A stretch of DNA of 64,000 nucleotides from Actinomadura chibensis NBRC 106107. Its GTDB lineage: Bacteria > Actinomycetota > Actinomycetes > Streptosporangiales > Streptosporangiaceae. The notes beneath the pieces are model-generated. The model saw only the letters and a program-made list of their open reading frames with translations, made no database searches and had not been told where the DNA came from. The stretch covers positions 30,913-94,912 of the forward strand of contig NZ_BCQP01000053.1 in NCBI RefSeq assembly GCF_001552135.1, in the 5' to 3' direction. Below are positions 6,829-14,299 of the stretch, in pieces (positions within the stretch are counted from its first letter, which is position 1; each line of letters starts with the position of its first letter). The position numbers and the translations under genes were made by a program.

Positions 6829-8436
6829 TCAGGTAGTACTACCGCCGGTAGAGGGCCCCACGAGGCCCAGTTCGTAGGCGATGATCACGAGTTGGACGCG
6901 GTCGCGTGCGTCCAGCTTGGTGAGCAACCGCGCCACATGCGCCTTCGCGGTAGCCAGGCTGATGAACAACTCCTTGGCAATCTCCTGGTTGGACCTCCCA
7001 CGCCCGACCAGGATCAACACCTCCATCTCCCGCTCCGTGATCCCTTCAACCCGCCCCGCCGGAGACCGCGCCGCGGACACCTGCACGCCCCGCCGCACGA
7101 CCGCAGCTCCCTCCGCGTGCCCCTGCCCGGTCCTCTGCGAAGGTGCGGAAACCTGAGCGGTCGCCTCCCCAGCCGCAGCGCCCTGCGGAGACGCCACCTG
7201 CGAGGGCGCCCGTCCATCCACCTGCCCTGACGTCCGCCCGCCCTCCGACACATGCCCGGGCGTCTGCCTGGCCTCCGACATTCGCTTAGCCGTCCGCCCG
7301 CCCTCTGTCGCTTGCCTGGGCTTCCGCTCGGCCTCCGACATCTGCCCAGGCGGCTGCCCGGCCTCTGACGCTTGCCCGGGCGTCTGCCTGGCCTCCGACA
7401 TTCGCTCAGACATCCGCCCGGCCTCTGATACTTGCCCGGGCGGCTGCCTGGCCTCCGACATTCGCTCAGACATCCGCCCGGCCTCTGATACTTGCCCGGG
7501 CGGCTGCTCAGGCGTCCGCCCAGGCTCTGCTGCTTGCTCAGGCGTCCGCCCGGCCTGCGACGTTTGCTTGGACGTCCGCCCGGGCTCTGAGGCTTGCCCA
7601 GGCGGCTGCTCGGCCTCCGACACTGGCCCAGAGGTCCGCGCGGACGGTGTCTGTCCAGATGGCCGCGCGGACGTCGGCGTTGACGGGGTCTGGCTGCCGA
7701 CCGCCGGGGTCTGCGCGGGCCGATGTCCTTGAGTCTCCGAAGACTCAGGAGAACGAGCAGTCGCTCCTCCTGCAGCTTCGCCAGGGTCCTGTGCGGACGC
7801 GGGCGTATGTGTGGGCGCCCGTCCCGGTGATCGCGGATCGTCCGGCATTTGAGCGGGCGTTCGTTGGGACGTCTCCCCAGGCGCTCGCGGAGGTGCGGGT
7901 CTCTGTCCGGGGGGACGCGTGGGCTCGGGTGTCTGCGCGGGGGTTCTTGCTGGCGGCTGTGAATATGTGGGCGATTGGGCGGGGCGCGCGGCGAATTCTG
8001 CGATCAGACGGCGGGTGACGCTTGGCGCGATCAAGGCGTCCCCCTTCGCGACCACGCGGATCGCGGAGAGGATCTCCTCCAACGCCATGTCCTTGACCAG
8101 GAAGCCGCTCGCGCCCGCCCGCAGCGAGCCGTACACGTATTCGTCATCGTCGAACGTCGTCAGCATCAGGACGTGCACCTCCCTGGTCAGCGCGGTGATC
8201 TGCCGGGTGGCCTCGATGCCGTCCATGTCGGGCATGCGGATGTCCATCACGACCACGTCGGGACGGGCCTCCTCCACCAGCCGGACCGCCTCGGCGCCCG
8301 TCCCCGCCTCCCCGGCGATCTCCAGGTCGGGCGTGTCCGCCACCAGCACCCGCAGCCCGGCCCGGATCAGCGGCTGGTCGTCCGCCAGCACGATCCGGAT
8401 CGGGACGGCCTCCGACGGCCCCGTCGACGCCGTCAT
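6829..8436 (-). CDS. NarL/LuxR-family response regulator with giant repetitive linker
   Basis: 535 aa, more than twice the normal ~215. Residues 12-125 are a receiver domain with acidic DD at 19-20, phospho-acceptor D65 (VVVMDIRMPD) and K115. The last ~75 residues are a LuxR-type HTH (ITEREMEVLILVGRGRSNQE). Between them about 310 residues are low-complexity Pro/Gln/Ser/Glu/Arg sequence made of degenerate units such as GQVSEAGRMSERMSEARQ. The frame is open throughout, so both domains are on one polypeptide. Start: ATG overlapping the kinase stop (ATGA at 8433-8436). Partner is the adjacent kinase; a DesR-like membrane or envelope role is possible but unproven. Confidence 0.85.
   Translation of the reverse strand: MTASTGPSEAVPIRIVLADDQPLIRAGLRVLVADTPDLEIAGEAGTGAEAVRLVEEARPDVVVMDIRMPDMDGIEATRQITALTREVHVLMLTTFDDDEYVYGSLRAGASGFLVKDMALEEILSAIRVVAKGDALIAPSVTRRLIAEFAARPAQSPTYSQPPARTPAQTPEPTRPPGQRPAPPRAPGETSQRTPAQMPDDPRSPGRAPTHTPASAQDPGEAAGGATARSPESSETQGHRPAQTPAVGSQTPSTPTSARPSGQTPSARTSGPVSEAEQPPGQASEPGRTSKQTSQAGRTPEQAAEPGRTPEQPPGQVSEAGRMSERMSEARQPPGQVSEAGRMSERMSEARQTPGQASEAGQPPGQMSEAERKPRQATEGGRTAKRMSEARQTPGHVSEGGRTSGQVDGRAPSQVASPQGAAAGEATAQVSAPSQRTGQGHAEGAAVVRRGVQVSAARSPAGRVEGITEREMEVLILVGRGRSNQEIAKELFISLATAKAHVARLLTKLDARDRVQLVIIAYELGLVGPSTGGSTT
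6832..6843. promoter_or_regulatory. Candidate BlaI operator
   Basis: Perfect 12-bp palindrome GGTAGTACTACC, 42 bp before the BlaI start and overlapping the 3' end of the response-regulator gene. It contains the GTAGTA and TACTAC half-sites typical of BlaI/MecI boxes. Confidence 0.5.
7200..7620. repeat. Minisatellite inside the response-regulator gene
   Basis: Degenerate tandem repeats coding for the linker of the response regulator. The sequences 7387-7446 and 7447-7506 are an almost exact 60-bp direct duplication; shorter related blocks (GCCCGGGCG..CTGCCTGGCCTCCGACAT) recur on both sides. Unit lengths are multiples of three, so the reading frame survives copy-number change. Confidence 0.8.
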
Positions 8437-9572
8437 CGGACCGTGGCCGGGGCGGGGATGGTCGCCGCCACACGGAAGCCGCCGCCGCGACGCGGTCCGG
8501 CCGTGAACCCGCCGTGGAGCAGGTCGACGCGTTCTCGCATGCCCGCGATGCCGTAACCGGCGCCCACCACGCCGCCCCGCCCCTCGTCGTCTATCTCGAT
8601 GGCCAGATCCTCGTCTCGGTAGGTGATGGTCACGCGGCACTCGTCGGTATCCGCATGCCGGACGACGTTCGTGACCGCCTCTTGGACGATCCGGTACGCG
8701 GACAGATCGACGTCCGGCGGCAGGGGTCTTCGCTCGCCGAACCAGCGGAGTTCGACACGAACGCCGGCGTCCTCCGTCGCGCGGACGAGGGCGTCCAGGT
8801 CGTCAAGGCCGGGCGTGGGGCCGAGCGGCGCCGCCTCCGGGGCGTCCTTGCGCAGGGCGGTGACCATGCGGCGCAGCCCCGCGAGGGTGTCGCGGCTGGT
8901 GACCTCGATGGCGTCCAGGGCGTTGCGCGCCGCCCCCGGCTGCGTGTCGATGACCCGTCCGCCCACCCCCGCCTGGATGGCGATGATGCCGATGCTGTGC
9001 GCGACCATGTCGTGCAGCTCGCGCGCGATCCGGAGCCGCTCGGCGGCGACGGCCTGGGCCAGCGCCTGCTCGCGCATCGCCGTCGCGTGCGCGCGCCGGA
9101 CCTGGATCGAGTTCCCTAGCAGCCAGGTCACGCTGGCCGCCAAGAGCATCGTCGTGATCAAGATGTCGTTGAAGTTCAGAAGGGACAGGACCGCCAGGAA
9201 CTGGACTGCGAGCGTGACCCCGAAGACGGTGACCGATACTCCGCGCGGGCGGGCGGCGGCGATGTAGCCGACGCCGAGATCGGTGAGCAGGATCAGCAGA
9301 GCGGCGACGGTCCCGTTCTGCATTTGGAACAGGCCCCAGGTCCAGGAGAAGAGCAGGATTCCCTGCACGCGGAGCGGATGACGGATCATCAGCACCACGA
9401 GCAGTACCGTGAGCGTGGCCGCGGCGACCATCTCCGCCGTCACGTAACCATTGCGACGGCTGATCAGCGCCAGGAGCACGAAGAACGGGTAGAGGACGGC
9501 CCCGGACCACACCAGCGCCGTCCACGCGGCATGGCGCGCTCGGGCTGTGCGACTCAGCGGCAGGGCGGACAT
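8433..9572 (-). CDS. NarL-type (HisKA_3) sensor histidine kinase
   Basis: 379 aa. The N-terminal half has five or six hydrophobic segments. The dimerisation/phospho-acceptor helix is RIARELHDMVAHSIGII, with the His in the ELHD motif, followed by an HATPase domain (VQEAVTNVVRHADTDEC, GYGIAGMRERV). It phosphorylates the response regulator encoded just downstream with a 4-bp overlap. The start at MSALPLS is preferred because the sequence upstream lacks conservation; GTG/ATG positions up to 9608 are possible. A 12-bp inverted repeat lies 38 bp upstream. Confidence 0.9.
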   Translation of the reverse strand: MSALPLSRTARARHAAWTALVWSGAVLYPFFVLLALISRRNGYVTAEMVAAATLTVLLVVLMIRHPLRVQGILLFSWTWGLFQMQNGTVAALLILLTDLGVGYIAAARPRGVSVTVFGVTLAVQFLAVLSLLNFNDILITTMLLAASVTWLLGNSIQVRRAHATAMREQALAQAVAAERLRIARELHDMVAHSIGIIAIQAGVGGRVIDTQPGAARNALDAIEVTSRDTLAGLRRMVTALRKDAPEAAPLGPTPGLDDLDALVRATEDAGVRVELRWFGERRPLPPDVDLSAYRIVQEAVTNVVRHADTDECRVTITYRDEDLAIEIDDEGRGGVVGAGYGIAGMRERVDLLHGGFTAGPRRGGGFRVAATIPAPATVR

Positions 9573-9609
9573 GCGGCGATCGTAACCGCCGGACCGCGGC
9601 CCGCACATT

Positions 9610-9621
9610 AGCCTTCAGGCT
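9610..9621. promoter_or_regulatory. Inverted repeat upstream of the kinase/regulator operon
   Basis: AGCCT-TC-AGGCT, with a further AGGCT half-site at about 9631. Its position 38 bp before the kinase start suits an autoregulatory site for the NarL-type regulator. No direct support beyond symmetry and position. Confidence 0.3.
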
Positions 9622-9711
9622 TAATCCTCGAGGCTACAACCGCCCGCCGTTCGCAGATGTAGCCCGTAGCCCAATGCGGAGCGGTGTCGGCCGCGGCCAG
9701 CGTTGTCCGGC

Positions 9712-11226
9712 ATGAAGCGTTGGCTGTCATTCGTGCTGGCGATCGAGGTTTTGGGAGTCGTCGTGTTCTCCCTTGCCTACGATTCGCTTGATTTCCGCAT
9801 CTATTGGCTCGGCGGGCACGTCGTAATGGACGACGCGCGCCTGTACGAGGAGCAGATCGCCGCACACTGGTACACCAACACGCCTTTCATGGCCGCGTTG
9901 TTCATACCGGCGGGCGCTATTCCGCTCACGGTCGCCAGGCTGCTGTGGCAGCTCGGTTCGCTGGCGGCGTTCGTCTGGGCGTGCGCGTTGACGTTGAGGC
10001 TGTCCGGCAGGAGCGCGTCTCTGAAGGCCGTCGTGGCCGGGGGCCTGCTCCTCGCCCCGGTCTGGCATTCCTTCTTCCAGGGCCAGGTCAACCTGCTCCT
10101 GCTCGCGCTCGTTCTCGCTGACATGCACCGTGTCGCGCAGGGACGCGCTGCCGGAATCGGCATCGGCATAGCGGCCGCGATCAAGCTGACGCCCGCCATT
10201 TTCGTCGTTTTGCTCCTGGTCACGCGACGTACCAGGGGCGCGTTCACCGCCGCCGGGACATTCGCCATCTGCACTCTTCTCGCGTACGCCATAGCCCCGG
10301 ACGCGTCCCGCCTCTACTGGCTGCACACCTTTTACGACACGTCTCGGGTGGGCGTTACTTACATCAGTAACCAGTCGCCAAACGGAGCACTCAACCGCAT
10401 TCTGCTAGGCAACGCCGAAGTGGGGGATTGGTATGTCGCGATTCCATTGACGATCGGCATTGTCGGACTCGCGCTCACTGTCTTCTGGGTAAGGCGAGGG
10501 GACTGGCTGACCGCTACGGCCGTCACGGGTGTGACCGGCTTGCTGGTCTCTCCCATTTCCTGGGCGCATCACTGGGTGTGGATTCTCCCCGCCCTGGCGG
10601 TGCTGATCCGGAACGGTGACCGCGTCATGGCGGCGTTCGGCTACGTCCTGTTCGCCCTGGCCCCCATGTGGTGGACGCCTCACAACGGCGACCCTCGTGA
10701 GTACGGCATCAACCTGCTGACACCGGTCGCCAACTGCTACCTGCTCGCCGGCCTGTTCTTCCTCGCCTACACGGCCGTCCGCCTCCGCCGAACACCACCT
10801 AGCGCCCCCGCCCAAGCCCCAGGCCGCGAGCCAGGCTGCAAGCCAGGCTGCGAGCCCCCCACGACCTCGGCACGAAGCCTGCCCGCAGGCCCGCTCCAGC
10901 GCCTGCGCGCAAGCCCGACCCAACGCTGGCCTGCGAGCCCGACCCAACGCTGGCCTGCGAGCCCGACCCAACGCTGGCCTGCGAGCCCGCCCCAGCGCTG
11001 GCCTGCGAGCCCGCCCCAGCGCCTGACCACGAGTTCGACCGGACGCCTGCCCGCGAGCTCACCCCGGAGCCCGCCCGTGAAGTCGGCCGGACGCCTGCCC
11101 ATGAGTTTGGCTTGGAGTTTGACCGCGGGCTTGGCCCCCAACCTGAAACATGGACTCGTCCCCAACCCCGGTCCGGAAACCGGCCGCGGGCTCGCCCAAG
11201 AGCACGGCCGTGAGTCAGGCCGCTGA
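9712..11226 (+). CDS. GT87 (DUF2029) polyprenol-phosphate-dependent mannosyltransferase-like membrane protein
   Basis: 504 aa. Residues 1-355 carry about ten hydrophobic segments and the GT-C features of GT87: an early luminal Asp (DSLDFRIYWLGG), a conserved AAIKLTPAIFVVLL segment and SPISWAHHWVWILP. Such enzymes transfer mannose or arabinose from polyprenyl phosphate to envelope glycolipids. From about residue 360 the protein becomes a basic Pro/Arg/Trp-rich tail of 8-residue repeats (SPTQRWPA) encoded by a 24-bp minisatellite. The tail is not part of the family and may be a recent read-through into intergenic repeats. ATG at 9712 is preferred to TTG at 9703. Confidence 0.85.
   Translation: MKRWLSFVLAIEVLGVVVFSLAYDSLDFRIYWLGGHVVMDDARLYEEQIAAHWYTNTPFMAALFIPAGAIPLTVARLLWQLGSLAAFVWACALTLRLSGRSASLKAVVAGGLLLAPVWHSFFQGQVNLLLLALVLADMHRVAQGRAAGIGIGIAAAIKLTPAIFVVLLLVTRRTRGAFTAAGTFAICTLLAYAIAPDASRLYWLHTFYDTSRVGVTYISNQSPNGALNRILLGNAEVGDWYVAIPLTIGIVGLALTVFWVRRGDWLTATAVTGVTGLLVSPISWAHHWVWILPALAVLIRNGDRVMAAFGYVLFALAPMWWTPHNGDPREYGINLLTPVANCYLLAGLFFLAYTAVRLRRTPPSAPAQAPGREPGCKPGCEPPTTSARSLPAGPLQRLRASPTQRWPASPTQRWPASPTQRWPASPPQRWPASPPQRLTTSSTGRLPASSPRSPPVKSAGRLPMSLAWSLTAGLAPNLKHGLVPNPGPETGRGLAQEHGRESGR
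10920..11024. repeat. 24-bp tandem repeat in the 3' end of the GT87 gene
   Basis: A unit beginning CAACGCTGGCCTGCGAGCCC recurs at 10921, 10945, 10969, 10993 and 11017 (the last two start CAGCG). It encodes the octapeptide SPTQRWPA and keeps the frame. Confidence 0.85.
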
Positions 11227-11854
11227 CCGTGGGCTCGCTTTGGAGGCCTGGCAGTGGGCCCACTCTGGACGCCGGTCTGGGGCTGGCCCGGAGCTCGTCC
11301 ACAGCCTGAGCCGAAGACTAGTCCGGAGCCTGGTGTGGATCCTTGGCCGAAGACAGGGCCGAAGACAGGGCCGAAGACAGGGCCGAAGACAGGGCCGAAG
11401 ACAGGGCTGGAGGGGGCTCGGAACTTGGGCGTGGGCCTGGGTTGGCGGTTCGGCCGTGGGGCTTGGCTGGGGGGCGGTTCGGGTGCCGAGGTTCGGACGC
11501 GAGGCGCGGCCGTGGGCTTGGCTGGGGGCGGTTCGGGTGCCGGGGGTTGGACGCGAGGCGGGGCCGTGGGCCCGGTGGGCACCATCGGCGGGCTCGGCGG
11601 CGCGGCCGTCCAGAGTGGGCTTGATAACGACTACCAGGAGGTTCGGATGGGCTATGCGGTGACCAATTCTGGCTCTGACGTGGGGGTCGGCCGAGCGTGC
11701 CGGGCACGCGGCCCTCCGGTCGGTGGCCGTGCCGGTGGACGGCGATGGCGGCGGTGGAGCCGTCCTTACGCCGGTGACGAGGGTGTCCGAGACGGCGAGG
11801 CGGAAGGGAAGGCTATACACACTGGGAGGGCCTTCAGTGTGTATTGTGGCGCTC
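11227..11854. other. Intergenic region with degenerate repeats and the TA promoter
   Basis: No credible gene. The GC-rich degenerate repeats of the upstream gene continue (GGGCTCG, GCCCGGAGC themes). At about 11344-11405 a 12-bp unit, GGGCCGAAGACA, is repeated five times. At 11470-11580 a block of about 60 bp with GGTTCGGGTGCCG is duplicated. The right end contains the inverted repeat and promoter of the toxin-antitoxin pair. Confidence 0.7.
11815..11844. promoter_or_regulatory. Perfect inverted repeat, candidate antitoxin autoregulatory operator
   Basis: ATACACACTG (11815-11824) and CAGTGTGTAT (11835-11844), a perfect 10-bp inverted repeat with a 10-bp spacer, ending 11 bp before the antitoxin ATG. 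A TATTGT box (11842-11847) overlaps it and ends 7 bp before the ATG, so repressor binding would block the promoter. Confidence 0.65.
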
Positions 11855-12094
11855 ATGGCGAGACTCAACATCACGCTGCCGGACGAGCTTGCCGCCACGT
11901 TGCAAGGGCTCGCGGAGGACAAGAAGATCGCCTCCGTGTCCGGCTTCCTCGCGGACGGGGCACGCCTCAAGCTGGCGTACCTGCGGGACGAGTCGACGAT
12001 CGACGACCTGTTCGGCCCGCCGAGTCCCGATGAACAGGCGATGGTCGACCGGCTGGTTGAAGGCGGCACGCCGAACCGCCGGGACGTCGCGTGA
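11855..12094 (+). CDS. Ribbon-helix-helix antitoxin
   Basis: 79 aa. The N-terminus MARLNITLPDELAATLQGLA is a typical RHH beta strand and first helix, followed by VSGFLADGARLKL as second helix. The acidic C-terminus (DESTIDDLFGPPSPDEQ) is the likely toxin-neutralising part. It overlaps the downstream PIN gene by 4 bp (GTGA), and a perfect inverted repeat sits on its promoter. These are the hallmarks of a self-regulated type II antitoxin. No Shine-Dalgarno is seen, so the mRNA is probably leaderless. Confidence 0.8.
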   Translation: MARLNITLPDELAATLQGLAEDKKIASVSGFLADGARLKLAYLRDESTIDDLFGPPSPDEQAMVDRLVEGGTPNRRDVA

Positions 12095-12480
12095 TCACCG
12101 GTCACGTCTTCGACGCGACCGCACTCCTCGACCTCGCCACCGGCAAGACCGTCTACGTCCGGGCCCGGCTGCGTGCCTCGATCGCGCAGCACGCCACGAT
12201 CGTCATTCCCGCGACCGCGCTGGCCCGCGCCTGGCAGCTCGTCCCCGATCATGGGCGTGCGGTATTGGAGCGCCTCCCCGGCATGCAGGTCGTGCATGTG
12301 GACGACCTGGACGACGTCATCGCACAGCAGACCGGACTCCTCGTCACGACGATCCCGAACCTCGGCATGGACGCGGCACAGGCAGCGTGGTCCGCGCGCT
12401 GGCGGCGCTGGCCCCTGGTCACCGCGGAACCCGGGCAGTACGCGGCCGTCCCCGGTGTCCGTGTCGAGCAAATCCCCTAA
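12091..12480 (+). CDS. PIN-domain toxin (VapC-like, divergent)
   Basis: 129 aa. It opens with the PIN strand VFDATALLDL carrying the first metal-binding Asp (D8), has an acidic middle (HVDDLDDVIAQQTG) and ends in the PIN-like pattern MDAAQAAWSARW...LVTAEPGQY, where the usual final Asp is replaced by Glu. VapC toxins are Mg-dependent RNases. The 4-bp overlap with the RHH gene supports a toxin-antitoxin pair. The divergent acidic residues leave some doubt whether it is an active nuclease. Confidence 0.7.
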   Translation: MITGHVFDATALLDLATGKTVYVRARLRASIAQHATIVIPATALARAWQLVPDHGRAVLERLPGMQVVHVDDLDDVIAQQTGLLVTTIPNLGMDAAQAAWSARWRRWPLVTAEPGQYAAVPGVRVEQIP

Positions 12481-13178
12481 CGCGTCCAGGCAAGTCCCCG
12501 ACGTAACCGAGCAACCTTCTCAACGCATCAAGCAGACGAGCAGACCTGCAGGCGCACAGGCCAGGGCCCGCAAGGCACTGAACAAGCCCGTGACGCCACA
12601 AAGCTTGGCTTCTGGGGCCGTGGGCTTGCCGCGCGGCGGCGCGGGCCGACTGACCGCGTAGCCAGCGCGGGTGGGCTGGTCGAGCCCCTCCTGGTTGTCG
12701 TGGGGCCTCGGGCACGGCGCGTGGGCTGGTCGAGCTCGTCTTGGCTGTCGTGGTCTCGCGTCACGGGGTGGGGTTGTTGAGCTGGCCTTGGCTGTCGTGG
12801 GGCCTCGGGGCATGGCGTGTGAGGTTGTCGAGCTCGTCCTGGCCGCCGGGCCAGGGAGAGTGGGGTTGTCGAGCTCGTCCTCGCGCCGCCGGGGGGCGGC
12901 GGGTCGGGCTCCGGACTTGGGGAGCCTGCTGGCCGCGTTGGGCGCCTCAGGGTGGACGTATTGGGGTGGTGAGCCCGTCATGGCCGCCGTGGGGGCTCAG
13001 GGTAGGGCGTGTGGCCGTGCTGGATGGGGTTGACGGTCCGGTGTGGGCTGGCGGAGGTCGTTCTGATCGAAGCGAGCGCTGTGTCAGCGCACGACCTTCT
13101 GTCGCGCGGGGCGCGTCGTGTTTCGGGTACCGGGGCCTTTGCGTCACGGGTCTGCGCCGTAGCTAACGCGGAAGGCAC
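12481..13178. repeat. Intergenic region with about 50-bp degenerate tandem repeat
   Basis: No gene is supported. At about 12671-12890 a unit of 42-50 bp is repeated about five times; the core GTGGGCTGGTCGAG or its variants start near 12671, 12721, 12768, 12817 and 12860, each followed by TTGGCTGTCGTGG or similar. The rest to 13178 is unstructured GC-rich DNA. Confidence 0.65.
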
Positions 13179-13293
13179 CTAGGGCGTGTTTCGAATTTCA
13201 AGTTCTTCTTGGTCGATGAACCATCCACCGGAGACCTCACCGCGTCCGGCTCACAACACGCCGACGTTCAACTCACTTCGAAACAGGCCCTAG
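13179..13293. mobile_element. 115-bp MITE-like element with 17-bp terminal inverted repeats
   Basis: The ends CTAGGGCGTGTTTCGAA (13179-13195) and TTCGAAACAGGCCCTAG (13277-13293) are inverted repeats with one mismatch. The outer CTAG (or its central TA) on both sides may be the target duplication, in keeping with IS5-type elements that insert at YTAR or TA. The 81-bp interior has no transposase gene. It lies between the toxin-antitoxin pair and phoU. IS-family assignment is an inference. Confidence 0.55.
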
Positions 13294-13396
13294 CCCATGA
13301 GCGGTCCGAGCACCCCCGGACGATCCGGCGAGGCGGGGCGGGACCGCGCTGGGAGCGCGTTCGCGTACGGCCCCGCCGCCGGGGGAGGCTGGACGG

Positions 13397-14056
13397 TCAG
13401 ACGTCGGTGATCTCTTCTGCGCGTTGGCCCGTCACCAGGTAGACGACGTTCTCGGCGACGTGGACGGCGTGGTCGGCGAAGCGTTCGAAGTAGCGTCCGG
13501 CCAGGGTGATGTCGACGGCGGGCTCGACCCCGTGCTTCCACCTCGGGGACAGCAGGATGTCGAAGAGGCGGCGGTGCAGGCGGTCCATCTGGTCGTCGTC
13601 GGCGTCGAGTTCGAGGCCCATCTCGACGTCCTGGGACGCGATCACGCTGCCCGTCTTGGCGATCATGCGCTCGGCGATCTGGCCCATCTCCAGGACGGTC
13701 GCCTGCAGCTCGGGCGGGACGGCCGACTCCGGGTGCCGACGCCGGGCGGTCTTCGCGATGTGCACCGCGAGGTCGCCCATGCGCTCCAGGTCGCCGCTCA
13801 TCCGCAGCGCGGTGATCAGCGTGCGGAGGTCGCCCGCGACGGGCTGCTGGCGGGCCATGAGGTCGAAGACCGTCGCCTCGATGTCCGCGTCGATCTTGTT
13901 GACGTGCTCGTCGCCGCTGATGACCTCCTCGGACAGCCGGAGGTCGGCGTCCAGGAGGGCGGTCACGGCGCGGGACATCGCGGAGCGGACGAGCCGGGTC
14001 ATCTCGACCAGGCGGTCGCTGAGGGAGTCGAGTTCCTCGTGGTAGGCGTCGCGCAA
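13397..14056 (-). CDS. phoU: Phosphate-specific transport system accessory protein PhoU
   Basis: 219 aa with two PhoU three-helix bundles. Metal-binding motifs of the type DxxxE/D are visible around SGDLERMGDLAVHIAKTA (first) and YFERFADHAVHVAENV (second). PhoU dampens Pho signalling by linking the Pst transporter to the sensor kinase. The start is TTG at 14056, reading LRDAYHEELDSL, with a GAAGGA ribosome site 8 bp before it. It is divergent from senX3, as in many actinobacteria. Confidence 0.95.
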   Translation of the reverse strand: MRDAYHEELDSLSDRLVEMTRLVRSAMSRAVTALLDADLRLSEEVISGDEHVNKIDADIEATVFDLMARQQPVAGDLRTLITALRMSGDLERMGDLAVHIAKTARRRHPESAVPPELQATVLEMGQIAERMIAKTGSVIASQDVEMGLELDADDDQMDRLHRRLFDILLSPRWKHGVEPAVDITLAGRYFERFADHAVHVAENVVYLVTGQRAEEITDV

Positions 14057-14299
14057 GTCAGCAGTCCTTCTGTGTGCGGCCGGGGGCCTGCGGGGCGTAC
14101 GGGGCGGACGGGGCATGGTACGTGGCAAATCGGGGCGAACCGGACGAGTTTCCGGTGGTCGGGGCGTACTCGCCCACGTCACAGCCTGCCGTGCCGCCAT
14201 GAACCGGACCGGATATGGAGGTGAACTTTCGGCGAACGGGATCGCTGTGACCAGGGCCTCCGGGTGGGATGGGTCCGGACGCCGCTTACGATCCGTGGT

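Noticed and set aside
12520..12981. Minus-strand ORF of 153 codons in the intergenic repeat region
   Set aside because: Composition follows the 50-bp minisatellite, with no ribosome site or family resemblance.
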